Shown: positions 8,057-17,790, counted from the stretch's first letter. The stretch: 64,000 bases of DNA from CAWFZT01 sp963820415 (GCA_963820415.1 CAWFZT010000004.1:620001-684000), one strand, 5' to 3'. Notes: generated by a model from the letters alone, not told the origin. Program-made: numbers and translations.

Positions 8057-9559
8057 TTATAAATGATAAATTTCGCTGTACTTCGTTATCAAGTAGCGCA
8101 GGTAAGGTTCAGGAGTAATTTCAGTCCCGGTCACCTTCCGGATCAGATCTTTTGGTTCAAATTTTGACCCGTGCCGTTGGATCTTTTCACGCAGCCAATC
8201 TAAAAGAGGTCTGAAATCGCCTGTGGAGATGCTTTTTCCCAACGTCGGGAGATCCTTATGAATGGCTTCCCAAATTTGTGCGGAGACCAGGTTGCCCAGG
8301 GCGTAGGTAGAGAAGTAGCCAAAACTCCCAAGGGACCAGTGAACATCTTGCAGGACTCCCCTGGCATGGTCAGGTGGAGTGAGGCCGAGGTAGTTTTTCA
8401 TCCGGCTGTTCCATGCTTCTGGCAGGTTTTTTACATCCAGGCTGCTTTCTATCAAAGCAATTTCCAGCTCAAGGCGCAGCATGATATGCAGGTTGTAAGT
8501 GGCTTCGTCGGCTTCCACGCGAATTAGACCGGGTTCAACCCGGTTTATCCCCCGGTAAAATGTGTCCAGGCTAATATTCCCCAACTGGCCAGGAAATAAC
8601 TGCTGCAGGCGCGGGTAGTAATATAACCAGAAAGGCCGCGACCGGCCTACCAGGTTTTCCCACAGTCGGGATTGGGATTCATGGATGGCCATCGAGACAC
8701 CGCCTGCCAGGGGCGTCCGTTCCAGGGAAGGGTCGATCCCCTGTTCGTACATGGCATGTCCGGCTTCATGCATACTTCCAAAAATAGCCGTCTTCAGTTG
8801 TTGCGGGTTGACCCGGGTGGTAATACGAACATCTCCGGTATTAAATGCGCTAGTAAAAGGGTGGACAGAGAGGTCTTGCCGGCCGCGCTGCCAGTCAAAA
8901 CCAAAACGTGTGATGACCTCTTTACCAAAATCTAACTGTGTCTTCTCAGGATAATCCACTGATAGAAAACTGTTATCCGGCCCGGTTTTCTCGGCGATAG
9001 CTTGCAGCAGGTCGACTTGTTGAGGCCGCAGTGCATTAAAAATTGTCTGGACTTCGGCTGTTTTCAGACCCGGTTCATAATTATCCAATAAAGGATCATA
9101 GACATGCCTATACGGCTGGAAAAAGCTGGCGTATTGTCTGCACAATGAAACAATTTTTTCCAGTTCGGGCTGGAACATAACAAAATTTGAAGCAGCTTTG
9201 GCTTTTTCCCAAATCGAATAGGCATTGGAGGTGACGCGCGTGTTTTCTTCGACCCATGCAGAAGGGACGCGTTTGCTTTTCTGATATTCCCGGCGGGTGA
9301 TCTTTATCAGGCAGGCATCGTCAGAGTCTGAGGGTAATTGACTGGCCAATGGGTCCAGATCATCCAATAGCTGCCCCACTTCATCTGAAGTGAACTTCTC
9401 ATGGGCTATTTTGGCCAGGGTACCGACCTGGTACCCTCTTCCAACCGCGCCGCCGGGTGGCATGTAAGTTTCCTGATCCCAGGCTAACAAAGCCTGGGCG
9501 TATTTGAGGTCAACCACCTCACTCAAGGTCGCTTTTAACTGAGTTAGTTTTTCCTCCAT
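8057..9559 (-). CDS. M32 carboxypeptidase (Taq-type)
   Basis: A 500-residue zinc metallocarboxypeptidase, the usual M32 length. The zinc motif HEAGH is in FGSMHEAGHAMYEQG (about residue 270). The family blocks SRLWENLVGRSRPFW and IRVEADEATYNLHIMLR are present, the second supplying conserved Glu residues. It would remove C-terminal residues from peptides in the cytoplasm. There is no signal peptide. It lies 4 bases after serA on the same strand, suggesting co-transcription. Confidence 0.93.
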   Translation of the reverse strand: MEEKLTQLKATLSEVVDLKYAQALLAWDQETYMPPGGAVGRGYQVGTLAKIAHEKFTSDEVGQLLDDLDPLASQLPSDSDDACLIKITRREYQKSKRVPSAWVEENTRVTSNAYSIWEKAKAASNFVMFQPELEKIVSLCRQYASFFQPYRHVYDPLLDNYEPGLKTAEVQTIFNALRPQQVDLLQAIAEKTGPDNSFLSVDYPEKTQLDFGKEVITRFGFDWQRGRQDLSVHPFTSAFNTGDVRITTRVNPQQLKTAIFGSMHEAGHAMYEQGIDPSLERTPLAGGVSMAIHESQSRLWENLVGRSRPFWLYYYPRLQQLFPGQLGNISLDTFYRGINRVEPGLIRVEADEATYNLHIMLRLELEIALIESSLDVKNLPEAWNSRMKNYLGLTPPDHARGVLQDVHWSLGSFGYFSTYALGNLVSAQIWEAIHKDLPTLGKSISTGDFRPLLDWLREKIQRHGSKFEPKDLIRKVTGTEITPEPYLRYLITKYSEIYHL

Positions 9560-9563
9560 AGAA

Positions 9564-10505
9564 TTACGCTACTTTCCAACGCAGCGGTTCGCCCCGCAGG
9601 GCAGCCAGGATTTCTGTGCTGATATCATAAGCCGCTCTCGCCTGGGCCTCGAGCGTCTGCGCGCCGATGTGGGGAGTGCAAATAACATGCGGGTGGGCCA
9701 CCAGTTCGGTCGCGCCGGGTGGTTCTGCGGCAAACACATCCAGGCCAGCAAAAGCCACTTTGCCTGAGTTTAGCGCAGCCAGCAGGCTGGCTTCGTCGAT
9801 GACTCCACCCCTGGCGGCGCAAATAATACGCACGCCCATTTTCATTTTTTCAAAGGCGGTCGCGCCCAGCATTGCGCGGGTTTCGTTAGTTAATGGGGTA
9901 TGAACGGTAATAATGTCCGAGCGAGAATAAAGCTCTTCCAGGCTGACCGGCTCTAACCCACGCTGGCGGATTTCACCCGGTTGGAGCAGAGCGTCGTACC
10001 CGATCACTATCATTCCACAGGCTCCAGCCCGTTGAGCTACCGCGCTGCCAATGCGGCCTACTCCGATAACTCCTAACGTTTTCCCGTAAATTTCTGTGCC
10101 TTCTAGTTCTTTCTTCAGCCATTGGCCGTTTTTCATGCCACTGTCTGCGCGTGGGATTTCACGCGCCATGCTGAGCATCAAACCCAGGGTCAATTCTGCC
10201 ACTGCAATGGTAAGCCCCAGGGGCGCGTTGACCACTGTGATTTTTCGTTCGCGGGCGGCTGCAAGGTCTATGTTATCCACTCCTACCCCGGAACGCCCAA
10301 CCACCTTCAACTTTTTTCCAGCCGCCAGCACGGCGGCATTGACTTTGGTCCGGCCACGCACGATTAAGGCATCATATTCGCCGACAATTTTAAGCAGCTC
10401 TTCGGCCAAGATTCCGTTGCGGTCGATAGTTTCAACAGAGTCGCGTAAAATCGCCTGCCCGCTTTCTTCCAGACCATCTGTCAGCAAAATTTTCCAAGCA
10501 GCCAT
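9564..10505 (-). CDS. serA: D-3-phosphoglycerate dehydrogenase (short form)
   Basis: A 313-residue NAD-dependent D-2-hydroxyacid dehydrogenase, most like SerA, which starts serine synthesis. The Rossmann motif GVIGVGRIGSAVAQRAGACG is near residue 150. The catalytic set is visible: Arg in IICAARGGVIDEASL, Glu in FAAEPPG, His in CTPHIGAQT. It ends after the catalytic domain and lacks a C-terminal ACT domain, so serine feedback through ACT is not expected. Another hydroxyacid substrate is possible. It has a GAGGAG ribosome site and is followed directly by the M32 peptidase. Confidence 0.82.
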   Translation of the reverse strand: MAAWKILLTDGLEESGQAILRDSVETIDRNGILAEELLKIVGEYDALIVRGRTKVNAAVLAAGKKLKVVGRSGVGVDNIDLAAARERKITVVNAPLGLTIAVAELTLGLMLSMAREIPRADSGMKNGQWLKKELEGTEIYGKTLGVIGVGRIGSAVAQRAGACGMIVIGYDALLQPGEIRQRGLEPVSLEELYSRSDIITVHTPLTNETRAMLGATAFEKMKMGVRIICAARGGVIDEASLLAALNSGKVAFAGLDVFAAEPPGATELVAHPHVICTPHIGAQTLEAQARAAYDISTEILAALRGEPLRWKVA

Positions 10506-10600
10506 TATGAATCTCCTCTTCGATTAAGATTCTTAAAGTTTAATAGACCGATCTCGATTATTTTACCTTAAATCGGGTGCATTATCTTAGGGTGTTCTTT

Positions 10601-10690
10601 GGGATTTACCGTGGAAGGTCCCGGATTTTGGGTGTGAGCGTGCTAAGCACGCTCACACCCAAAATCCGGTAATCCACCACAAGGATTCCC
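10601..10690. repeat. Hairpin repeat copy R2
   Basis: The outer arm GGGATTTACCGTGGAAGGTC (10601-10620) precedes a near-perfect palindrome at 10621-10669 whose inner part is GGGTGTGAGCGTGC paired with GCACGCTCACACCC. The right arm ends CCACAAGGATTCCC. The flank AACCATC at 10694 matches copy R1. A further partial left arm (TAGGCTCATCGGGAATTGC) follows at 10702-10737 and forms its own small hairpin with AGAGCCTA. Confidence 0.82.
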
Positions 10691-10760
10691 ATGAACCATC
10701 TTAGGCTCATCGGGAATTGCGGTGCTGAAGAGCCTATCTTGCCGTTCCTGATGGAGATGG

Positions 10761-12761
10761 CTATTCCGGTTCGACTTTCACCAGGACAGCTCGGACTGCT
10801 ACCCGCATGCGGTAGCTGTCGCTTTCTTCATCGTAACCCTGGCAGGTGACCAGGGTCAACCAGGAGATATCTTCATGGCTGAGGATGCTGATATCTTGCG
10901 GCCTGACTTCGAGTCACGGAGCGAACCTGGTAGATATACCGCTGTCCCCAGGCGTGAACAATCACCTGGTCGTTATATTTCAGGGTGTTCAGGTTGACAA
11001 ATGGGCCGGGTTTACCGTTCGGCAGATAAACATGCCCGGTGATGGCGCTGTTTCCAGGTAAAGTGGGGAAAGCTGTGCCTTCCAGATAACCGGCCTGGTC
11101 CCAGAGCCAATCTAACCTCCAACCGCCCAGGTCATTCGGAACGCCAACCAGGGGCGTATTCACGCGAATGGAAGGTATTTCAAGCGTCAATGTGTCCATT
11201 GCCTGATAGGCCTGATTGGCATGCTGGGGAGGGATATAGGTGACAACATTGGGAGCATAACCCGTTGCCGGCAGGACGAGATTTGTCCTGATCTTCCACA
11301 ACTCCCTGCCCAAACTCCTGCGTCGTCGCTGCGAAAAGAATAACGTGGTACCAATGGCAGTGAAATGGCCGGGGTCAGAACCTTTGCTGCCCGGATTTAT
11401 GTCAGCTATGCGCGAGGTTGTATAAAACTTGTAAGGTGGAAATCACTTTTATACAATTCGTACCCGTATACTCCATCCGTGGCGCTGAAGAACAGGCTGG
11501 TGCCGATAGCTGTCAGGTTATGTGGAAAAGAAGAACCGCTGGGATTGATCGTTGCCACTGGGTCCTCATCGTGGTATGGAGGCGAAGCTCTCCAAAGTTG
11601 ATCGCCATTGGAAGTTTGGAAGGCGTTATTATTTACATTAATGGCGCTAAAGAACAGCTTATCACCGATCATAGCAAAATGCTCCGCGTCGCTGCTCGTG
11701 AGTCCGATAAGCAAGATCAAAAACACGATAGGTAGTCTCAGTATCGTAGGGTGGAATGGTGTAGTGCAGTTCTTTCCCGCTGGTGGACGTCGTCGCAACG
11801 AAAAATAGCTTATCTTCGACAACTTGAAAGTCGCCTGGATCGCCGTCAAAATCGGCAGCTTGCAGCTCGTTGACTTCGATGGTGGTATCCGGTGTATAAG
11901 GCGGGGTGGATTTCCAAAGCTGGTATCCCAGGCTGCTGCCGTCGGTGGCGTTAAAGAAAAGAGTGGTTTCGACGTTGATCAGGTGAGCGGCGTGACCATC
12001 GCCGCCGGGCCCTGGAAAGGTTTGCGAAACCGCGTGGTGCTGGCGGCGTCGTATGGCGGTTCGGATTTCCATACGTCCGTCCCGCTGAAATCGTCGGCGG
12101 CGAAGAAGAGGATCCACCCGATATTGGTCAGGTAAGCCGGGTTGGAGCCCGGAGAGCCTGGGTTCAGGTCAACCACCTGGCTGGCGCTGGTATAGGGTGG
12201 CTGAGTTTTCCACAACTCGAACCCGGTCATGTTATCCTTCGCCTGGAAAAACAGGGTGTTGCCGATGGATAGGAAATATTTGGGGAATAAATCACCTTCC
12301 GGATTGATATCTGCCACCTGGACGGCATTAATATAGGGCGGATCGGTCTTCCATAACTCTACGCCGTGTACGCCGTCTGTTCCGCTGAAAAACACGGTGG
12401 AATCGATGACGGCGATTTCATCGGGATTGACCCCGTCCCCCATTACCTCGACGTCCGAAACTGCTACCACCTGGGTATAAGGGGGATCAATCTTAAATAA
12501 CCTGGGACCACGGCGCTCAGTGGCGATGAAAAACAGGATCGATCCGACCACGGTTAATTCATGGGGATTTGAGCTATCCTCGCCTGCAAAGATATCGGCG
12601 ATTTGAGTGGGACTCCCCAGGCCGCTGGCAAGGGGTGAGGCTTCAACTGCTCGGGTTGGGGGCTGAAAAGCAAAAGTACCTGCGATAAACAAAAGAGCAA
12701 TGAACGCCCCCCACCAATGGATGGGTTTCCAGTTGGATCGACCGAGTAGTTGTTTATTCAT
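10761..12761 (-). pseudogene. ELWK-repeat surface protein with LPATG motif and sortase domain, multiply frameshifted
   Basis: The N-terminus (start 12761) has a signal/membrane segment (WWGAFIALLFIAGTFAF). About nine repeats of roughly 45 residues follow with the pattern LFFxATDGxxGxELWKxxPPY, typical of ELWxxDGT/hyperion repeats. Frame changes near 12000, 11715, 11410 and 11345 interrupt them. The last repeat (GRELWK) runs straight into LPATGYAPN and then a sortase domain: LEIPSIRVNTPLVGVP, the catalytic His in SAITGHVYLPNG, and, after another frameshift near 10915, the catalytic Cys in WLTLVTCQGYDEE and Arg in YRMRVAVRAVL. The stop is at 10761-10763. It overlaps the permease stop upstream and is the last gene of the sigma/MacAB run. 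It is either a decayed gene or a sequence-error victim. Confidence 0.75.
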
Positions 12762-13980
12762 ACCTTAATGCCTCTACAGGTTCAAGACCAGCCGCCCGGT
12801 TCGCCGGATATAATCCAAAGAACACACCGATTGCGGTGGAGAAGAGCGTGGCAATCAAGATCGAATCAATTCCGACTGCCGGAGTTATTGCGGTGCCCGC
12901 CGCGGTGGCAATCCGCCCAATTACCCCCGCGATGATATAACCCAGGGCAATGCCTATCAAGCCTCCTAACAAGCTCAGCAAGGCCGATTCGGTTAAAAAT
13001 TGAATCAGGATATCCCTTTTTCTGGCTCCAATAGCTTTCCGCAAGCCTATCTCACGCGTGCGTTCGGTGACGGATACCAGCATAATGTTCATGATCCCGA
13101 TCCCACCCACCAGCAGGGATATGCCTGCCACGCCGCCCAGAAAAATTGTAAACGTCCCCGTGATGGTCGTAGCGGATGTAACAAAAGCGGCCTGGGATAA
13201 AACGTTGAAATCGTTGGTCGCCGTAGTAATTTTATGGCGAGATCTAAGGATGGCAGTTACTTCATCGGAGGCCGCCGTTACTGTGTTGGCGCTGGTGGCC
13301 TGGACCAGGATCTGGCCCACCTGCTGTGGGTTTCTGGAGTTCAGATATATTTGCGCGGTAGTAAAGGGGATCAGAAAGATGTTATCCGCGCTGCCAAATC
13401 CGCCGCCGCCGACTGAATTCAAGACGCCGACAATGGTGAAGGGCACTTTATTCATGCGGATGACCTGCCCAATCAGCCCGCTAGTGGTGTTGAACAGGTT
13501 GGTAGCCACATCTACGCCAATCACACAGACCGCGGAGCGCCCCGTGATTTGATTGGTGGTAAAAAATGACCCGTCGCTCAAAGTATAGTTGCGCATGGCC
13601 GGGTAATTCGCATTAATTCCGGTGGCTTCGCTGCTGTAAGTTGCTCCAGCAGCGGTCAGGTTAGCGTTGCCATTAATTACCGGGGAGACTTGGGCGACAT
13701 CGGGGGCCTGGGATGGATCCGCCAGGGCCGTCGCATCTGCAAAAGTTAGCGGCTTTGGATTGGTTTGCCCTCTCTGGCCGAAGCTGCGCTGGACAAACAG
13801 CAGGTTGGTGCCCATGCTGTTGATCTGGTTGGTAATCGAGTTCGAGGCCCCCTGGCCAACCCCCAGCATGGCGATGACCGCCGCCACGCCGATAACAATA
13901 CCCAGGATGGTCAAGCCTGAGCGAAGTTTGTTTGAATTGAGGCTTTCCAGCGCCTCAAGGATTAACTGCCCAAGATTCAT
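12754..13980 (-). CDS. ABC transporter permease, MacB/FtsX type
   Basis: A 408-residue permease. It has one N-terminal membrane segment (LTILGIVIGVAAVIAMLGVG), a large extracytoplasmic MacB-PCD domain (residues about 45-280), and three C-terminal membrane segments of the FtsX fold with the conserved TERTREIGLRKAIGARKRDI loop. It would work with the ATPase encoded 4 bases upstream (overlap at 13977-13980) and the MacA-like adaptor in export or mechanotransmission of an envelope substrate. The downstream gene is a surface ELWK/sortase protein, a possible client by position only. Confidence 0.9.
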   Translation of the reverse strand: MNLGQLILEALESLNSNKLRSGLTILGIVIGVAAVIAMLGVGQGASNSITNQINSMGTNLLFVQRSFGQRGQTNPKPLTFADATALADPSQAPDVAQVSPVINGNANLTAAGATYSSEATGINANYPAMRNYTLSDGSFFTTNQITGRSAVCVIGVDVATNLFNTTSGLIGQVIRMNKVPFTIVGVLNSVGGGGFGSADNIFLIPFTTAQIYLNSRNPQQVGQILVQATSANTVTAASDEVTAILRSRHKITTATNDFNVLSQAAFVTSATTITGTFTIFLGGVAGISLLVGGIGIMNIMLVSVTERTREIGLRKAIGARKRDILIQFLTESALLSLLGGLIGIALGYIIAGVIGRIATAAGTAITPAVGIDSILIATLFSTAIGVFFGLYPANRAAGLEPVEALRYE

Positions 13981-14657
13981 AATACTGCCTCCAATGCTCC
14001 ATCGCGTAAGTGCAAGACCCGCCCGGTTTGAGCGGCAATATTTGGATCGTGCGTGACGATGATGGTGGTCATTTTCCTTTCGCGATTGAGATTCAAGATG
14101 ATTTCCATAATCTCCTTACCGGATTTAGAGTCCAGGTTGCCGGTTGGTTCGTCTGCCATCAAAATGGCCGGATTGTTCACCAGGGCGCGCGCAATGGCTA
14201 CCCGCTGTTGCTCCCCTCCGGAAAGTTCAAATGGGCGGTGGTGGATGCGATCGCCCAGGCCGACGGCCTCCAGCGCTTCACGGGCGCGTTTGGTACGGTC
14301 GTGATTACCCCCTCCGTATCGTAGAGGAAGCTCCACATTGGCCAGCGCACTGGCCCGGTGGAGCAGGTTGAACATCTGGAAGACAAATCCCACCTTACGG
14401 TTACGGATACTGGCGAGCTGGTCATCGTTTAATTTGGCCACTGGTTCGCCGTCCAGGATATATTCTCCAGAAGTGGGCCGGTCCAGGCAGCCCAGCATAT
14501 TCATCAGGGTCGATTTACCGGATCCTGAAGGCCCCATAATCGAGAGAATTTCACCGCGTTGGATTTCAAATGAAACCCCACACAGGGCGGTTACTTCTAT
14601 CTCTCCCATTTTATAAATCTTGCACAGATCTTTGACAGTAATTACAATATTTTCCAT
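13977..14657 (-). CDS. ABC transporter ATP-binding protein, MacB/LolD type
   Basis: A 226-residue ATPase. Walker A is GPSGSGKST, the Q-loop is GFVFQMFNLLHR, the signature is LSGGEQQRVAIARAL, Walker B is ILMADEPTGNLDS, and the His loop is IIVTHDP. These exact motifs are hallmarks of the MacB/LolD/FtsE class. It overlaps the permease by 4 bases and follows the MacA-like gene by 12 bases, so the three form one unit. Confidence 0.92.
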   Translation of the reverse strand: MENIVITVKDLCKIYKMGEIEVTALCGVSFEIQRGEILSIMGPSGSGKSTLMNMLGCLDRPTSGEYILDGEPVAKLNDDQLASIRNRKVGFVFQMFNLLHRASALANVELPLRYGGGNHDRTKRAREALEAVGLGDRIHHRPFELSGGEQQRVAIARALVNNPAILMADEPTGNLDSKSGKEIMEIILNLNRERKMTTIIVTHDPNIAAQTGRVLHLRDGALEAVL

Positions 14658-14669
14658 GTTCTGCCTGCC

Positions 14670-16130
14670 TTAATCCCCGCCTGGCCCGAAGCCGCCACCG
14701 CCGCCAGGTATTCGGATGCCAGGGCCACCAAATCCACCCGCCGCCGAAGGAGGATTAAGGATAACCAGGTCGCCTTCCTTGACGTTCCCGCTCCTGATTT
14801 CGGATTGGGTGTCGTTCGAGGATCCCACCACGATATTCACCGGGACAGCCTGGCCGTTTTGCAGCAGGTAAATTTGCGACCGGCCATTGGTGGTGCGGAT
14901 GGCGCGGTTGGGCACCAGGAGAATATTGTCGATCTGCTGAGTAATGATGTTCACCGCGGCGGTCATGCCGGTCTTCACATTGCTGTCGGGATTGGTTAAT
15001 TCGACGGTCACATCGTAGTTAACTACGCTGGATATGATTGTTCCAACTGTACCTACTTTGGTCACAACCCCGTTGTAGGTTACATTGGGTACGGCATCCA
15101 GGGTCAGATTGGCCGTCTCTCCAAGTTTAACTTTATTTATGTCAATTTCAGTTACTTGCACATCGATCAACAGGTGGGTGAGGTCGTCGATGCGGAAAGA
15201 CGGGGTCGAAGTCGTGACCGAAGAGGCGTTGGCTGAACTGACCTCGTCGCCGACCGACGAGATGACATTGGTGACCGTGCCGGCAAAGGGCGCCCTGATA
15301 TTGATCGTATCGAGCGAGGCCTTGTCGGCGGTCACTTTCAACTGGGCGGCCTTGACGTCATTTGGATTGGGGCCGTTTTTGACCAGGTCATAGGCGCGTT
15401 GTGCATCTTGCAGGCTGGCTTCGGCGACAGCCAGTTGGGCGTCAGCCACAGCGATTTCCTGGGCATCTGGCAATTTCAATACGTAGGTCATGTTATAAAG
15501 AGCCTTGTCGCGGGTTAGCTGAGCGGCTGCTAGGGAGCTTTCGGCGTTAGCCCGCTCAAGGTTATCGGCAGACAGGTCTGCCACGCTATTAAAATTATCC
15601 CGGGCAGTTTGCAAGGCATTCTCGGCGATGACAAAATTGGCATGCGCAGCGTCGATGATCGCCTGACTGGCGCGTTGGTAATCTTTGCTGGTACGGTTTT
15701 GCTGGGCAGTTTTTAGAGCCTGTTGTGCCGTCGCCAGCGTCGATTGAGCCTGGGCCATTGTTGTGTTGGAGTTAAGCAAGTCGTCGAGAGCTTTCTGATC
15801 GTTGGCCAGGTTGGTTTGCGCCAGTAGAATGCTATTTGGCACAGTGTTTATATCCAGAGTTCCCAGGATCTGGTTTTTCGCCACCTTGTCGCCGATTTTC
15901 ACGTTAATGGCGGCGATTGTACCCGAAGTGTTCCAGGTGAGAACGGCGGTCTGGTTGGTACTCACAACTCCGGTTTCGGCAACCTGGGCGATCAACGATC
16001 CACGCGTGATGGGCGTGGTCTGATAAGTGGCGGTCTTGGTGGCTGCCTGGCGAGATTGATAATATCGGTAGCCGAAATATCCTCCCACAGCCAGGGCAAT
16101 GATCACGATGGGTATGATTATCTTTTTCAT
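14670..16130 (-). CDS. MacA-like periplasmic adaptor (HlyD family)
   Basis: A 486-residue membrane-fusion protein. An N-terminal anchor (IIIPIVIIALAVGGYFGY) is followed by a split biotinyl-lipoyl domain (GSLIAQVAETGVVSTNQ... and INIRAPFAGTVTNVISSVGD), a long alpha-helical hairpin rich in Ala/Gln (about 115-270), and beta-barrel domains. The last 25 residues are Gly-rich (IRIPGGGGGFGPGG). In a monoderm-like envelope such adaptors pair with MacB-type transporters. It overlaps the preceding membrane-protein gene by 4 bases. Confidence 0.88.
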   Translation of the reverse strand: MKKIIIPIVIIALAVGGYFGYRYYQSRQAATKTATYQTTPITRGSLIAQVAETGVVSTNQTAVLTWNTSGTIAAINVKIGDKVAKNQILGTLDINTVPNSILLAQTNLANDQKALDDLLNSNTTMAQAQSTLATAQQALKTAQQNRTSKDYQRASQAIIDAAHANFVIAENALQTARDNFNSVADLSADNLERANAESSLAAAQLTRDKALYNMTYVLKLPDAQEIAVADAQLAVAEASLQDAQRAYDLVKNGPNPNDVKAAQLKVTADKASLDTINIRAPFAGTVTNVISSVGDEVSSANASSVTTSTPSFRIDDLTHLLIDVQVTEIDINKVKLGETANLTLDAVPNVTYNGVVTKVGTVGTIISSVVNYDVTVELTNPDSNVKTGMTAAVNIITQQIDNILLVPNRAIRTTNGRSQIYLLQNGQAVPVNIVVGSSNDTQSEIRSGNVKEGDLVILNPPSAAGGFGGPGIRIPGGGGGFGPGGD

Positions 16131-16786
16131 TCCTTCTCTTCTCCAACAAACGTATTGATATTCCAGGATTGGTCAGTTCCGAAACGGCTTGAGATAGTCG
16201 CTCCCAGGCCAACACAAGCAATCACGATCAAAAAGAAAATCCCAATAAAAGGCATATTGAACAAGGCGTATAAAATCACCAGTCCCAGGCCAAGGGCCAG
16301 TGGAAATGAGTTTCTAGTCCATCCGGAGCGTTCCAACAACCAGCGCCCGAGGTTTAGGGAAAAAGCCGTCACCCCCACAAAGCTGCTCAGGAAAACTAGC
16401 CCTAACAAACCGACTGCCAGCGGGACGGTAAAAACAGATAAAGTCGCACTGATCGCTGCTATTCCTATCAGGATGAAAAAAAGAAACCCGAGTAAAACCT
16501 GGCGGAGGATTTCGGTCGAAAGGGAAAAGGCTTTGCTGATATGGTAGATGTGGCGTGGAAATAAATACAAAGTAATCACACTACACAGGAATGTGGCAAG
16601 AAAGCTTGCCAGGATTTTTACTGGCGCCAGGGCGTTGTTACGCGGGTTCGGAAAAGGGGTGTCCGGACGGATACCATCGCCGCCATTCAGGGATGTCCAT
16701 GGATTCCAATTGAATATTGAAGCGCCAATGATCAGCACCAGGCTGGTCGCTACTAAAATAATTACCAGAATACGCCATTTAATCAT
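16127..16786 (-). CDS. Polytopic membrane protein of unknown function
   Basis: A 219-residue protein with about five to six hydrophobic segments, including ILVIILVATSLVLIIGASIF near the start. No known family motif was recognised. The first loop contains NPWTSLNGGDGIRPDTPFPN. Position between an ECF sigma/anti-sigma pair and a MacAB system, with a 4-base overlap to the MacA-like gene, suggests a part in envelope sensing or in the transporter itself. That is inference. Confidence 0.6.
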   Translation of the reverse strand: MIKWRILVIILVATSLVLIIGASIFNWNPWTSLNGGDGIRPDTPFPNPRNNALAPVKILASFLATFLCSVITLYLFPRHIYHISKAFSLSTEILRQVLLGFLFFILIGIAAISATLSVFTVPLAVGLLGLVFLSSFVGVTAFSLNLGRWLLERSGWTRNSFPLALGLGLVILYALFNMPFIGIFFLIVIACVGLGATISSRFGTDQSWNINTFVGEEKE

Positions 16787-16830
16787 ATAGGACCTCCGAG
16801 ATTTCTACCCTCAGACCTACTCAAAATACC

Positions 16831-17240
16831 TCATCTGGCGCGCAGGTGCGGAAATATTCCTCCAATCCCAATGATCGATCCGATTGCCACTGAAAACAAT
16901 CCCAGCCAGGCTGGAAAGCCGAAAGTTGCAAGAATAGTGTCCTGCAAATCTGTAATTCCCTGCCATACTCCTACGGCTGAGCTTTTGTAATGACAATGGA
17001 AAGATCTGCTGCTGGCATTGCAGAGACATCGGCAGGTAGTAAATTCAATTGTCCGTTGACCGCAGCAAAGGCGGGTAAGACCACGCAGAAACCGGCTAGA
17101 ATCAGGAGCGCTGCGGACAGCGCCAACATTCTTTGACGAAAATAATACTTGCGCCGGAAATTCAACCTGATCCTTTCGATAAAACCTTCTGGTAAATCAT
17201 AGTCATGTTTTTTAGAGAGTAGCTGATCGAGTTTATCCAT
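16831..17240 (-). CDS. Small two-helix membrane protein, anti-sigma-like (frameshifted as sequenced)
   Basis: It starts MDKLDQLLSKKHDYDLPEGF at 17240, overlapping the sigma factor stop by 8 bases, which is the classic arrangement for an anti-sigma factor. One membrane helix (MLALSAALLILAGFCVVLPA) follows a basic stretch, and a second one (LGLFSVAIGSIIGIGGIFP) appears only after a frame change in the A-run at 16983-16986, where one A seems to be missing. Repaired, it has about 136 residues. No zinc anti-sigma HxxxCxxC motif is visible. The function is inferred from position and topology. Confidence 0.6.
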
Positions 17241-17790
17241 TCTTTTTCTCTATTTGTTGCTTGAGCAATTTCTTAGCCCGGTGAAGGTGTGTTCTAATTG
17301 TATTTACCGGCGCCTTCATGATCTTGGCAATCTCTTCGTATTCCAGCTCACCTTGATAACGTAAAGCAATCACCGCTCGATAAGGAGGCGGCAATTGGTG
17401 AATGGCGTTTTCAAGGTCCTGTCTTACTTCTCTTTCTTCCACCAGGGTTTCAATGTCAGGCTCGGAGTTTGCATTCATTTCAAAGTCCGAGCCCAGCCCT
17501 TCGCTCTCCACCCATCTTTCTTTCCGCCATTGGTCTCGCACCAGGTTCAGGGCAATGGTTGCCAGGTAGGGGAAAAACGGCTGGTCGTTGCGGTACCGGC
17601 CCAATGAACGCCAGGTGCGCCAAAATGTTTCCTGGACGATGGCTTCTGCTTCCGAGGTATCCCTTGCCATACGAAAGACCACGCGAAAGAGCGCTGGGGA
17701 ATAAAAAACAATTAGTGATTCGAAAGCCTCCTCGTCACCATTCTGAGCACGTCGGATGATCTCGCGTTCATTGGCGTGTTGCGGCATCAC
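17233..17790 (-). CDS. ECF RNA polymerase sigma factor
   Basis: A 185-residue sigma-70 family protein. Region 2 is at residues about 20-90 (YSPALFRVVFRMARDTSEAE, VQETFWRTWRSLGRYR) and region 4 at about 125-180 (LPPPYRAVIALRYQGELEY, APVNTIRTHLHRAKKLLK). Regions 1.1 and 3 are absent, as in extracytoplasmic-function sigmas. It heads the minus-strand run that continues through the anti-sigma-like protein, membrane protein, MacA, ATPase, permease and ELWK/sortase gene, so it probably controls them. Confidence 0.92.
   Translation of the reverse strand: MMPQHANEREIIRRAQNGDEEAFESLIVFYSPALFRVVFRMARDTSEAEAIVQETFWRTWRSLGRYRNDQPFFPYLATIALNLVRDQWRKERWVESEGLGSDFEMNANSEPDIETLVEEREVRQDLENAIHQLPPPYRAVIALRYQGELEYEEIAKIMKAPVNTIRTHLHRAKKLLKQQIEKKNG

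Noticed and set aside
10601..10690. Hairpin R2 as a simple serA or operon terminator
   Set aside because: No T-run follows on either strand, and the same structure occurs at other unrelated sites, some before genes; it is a dispersed repeat.
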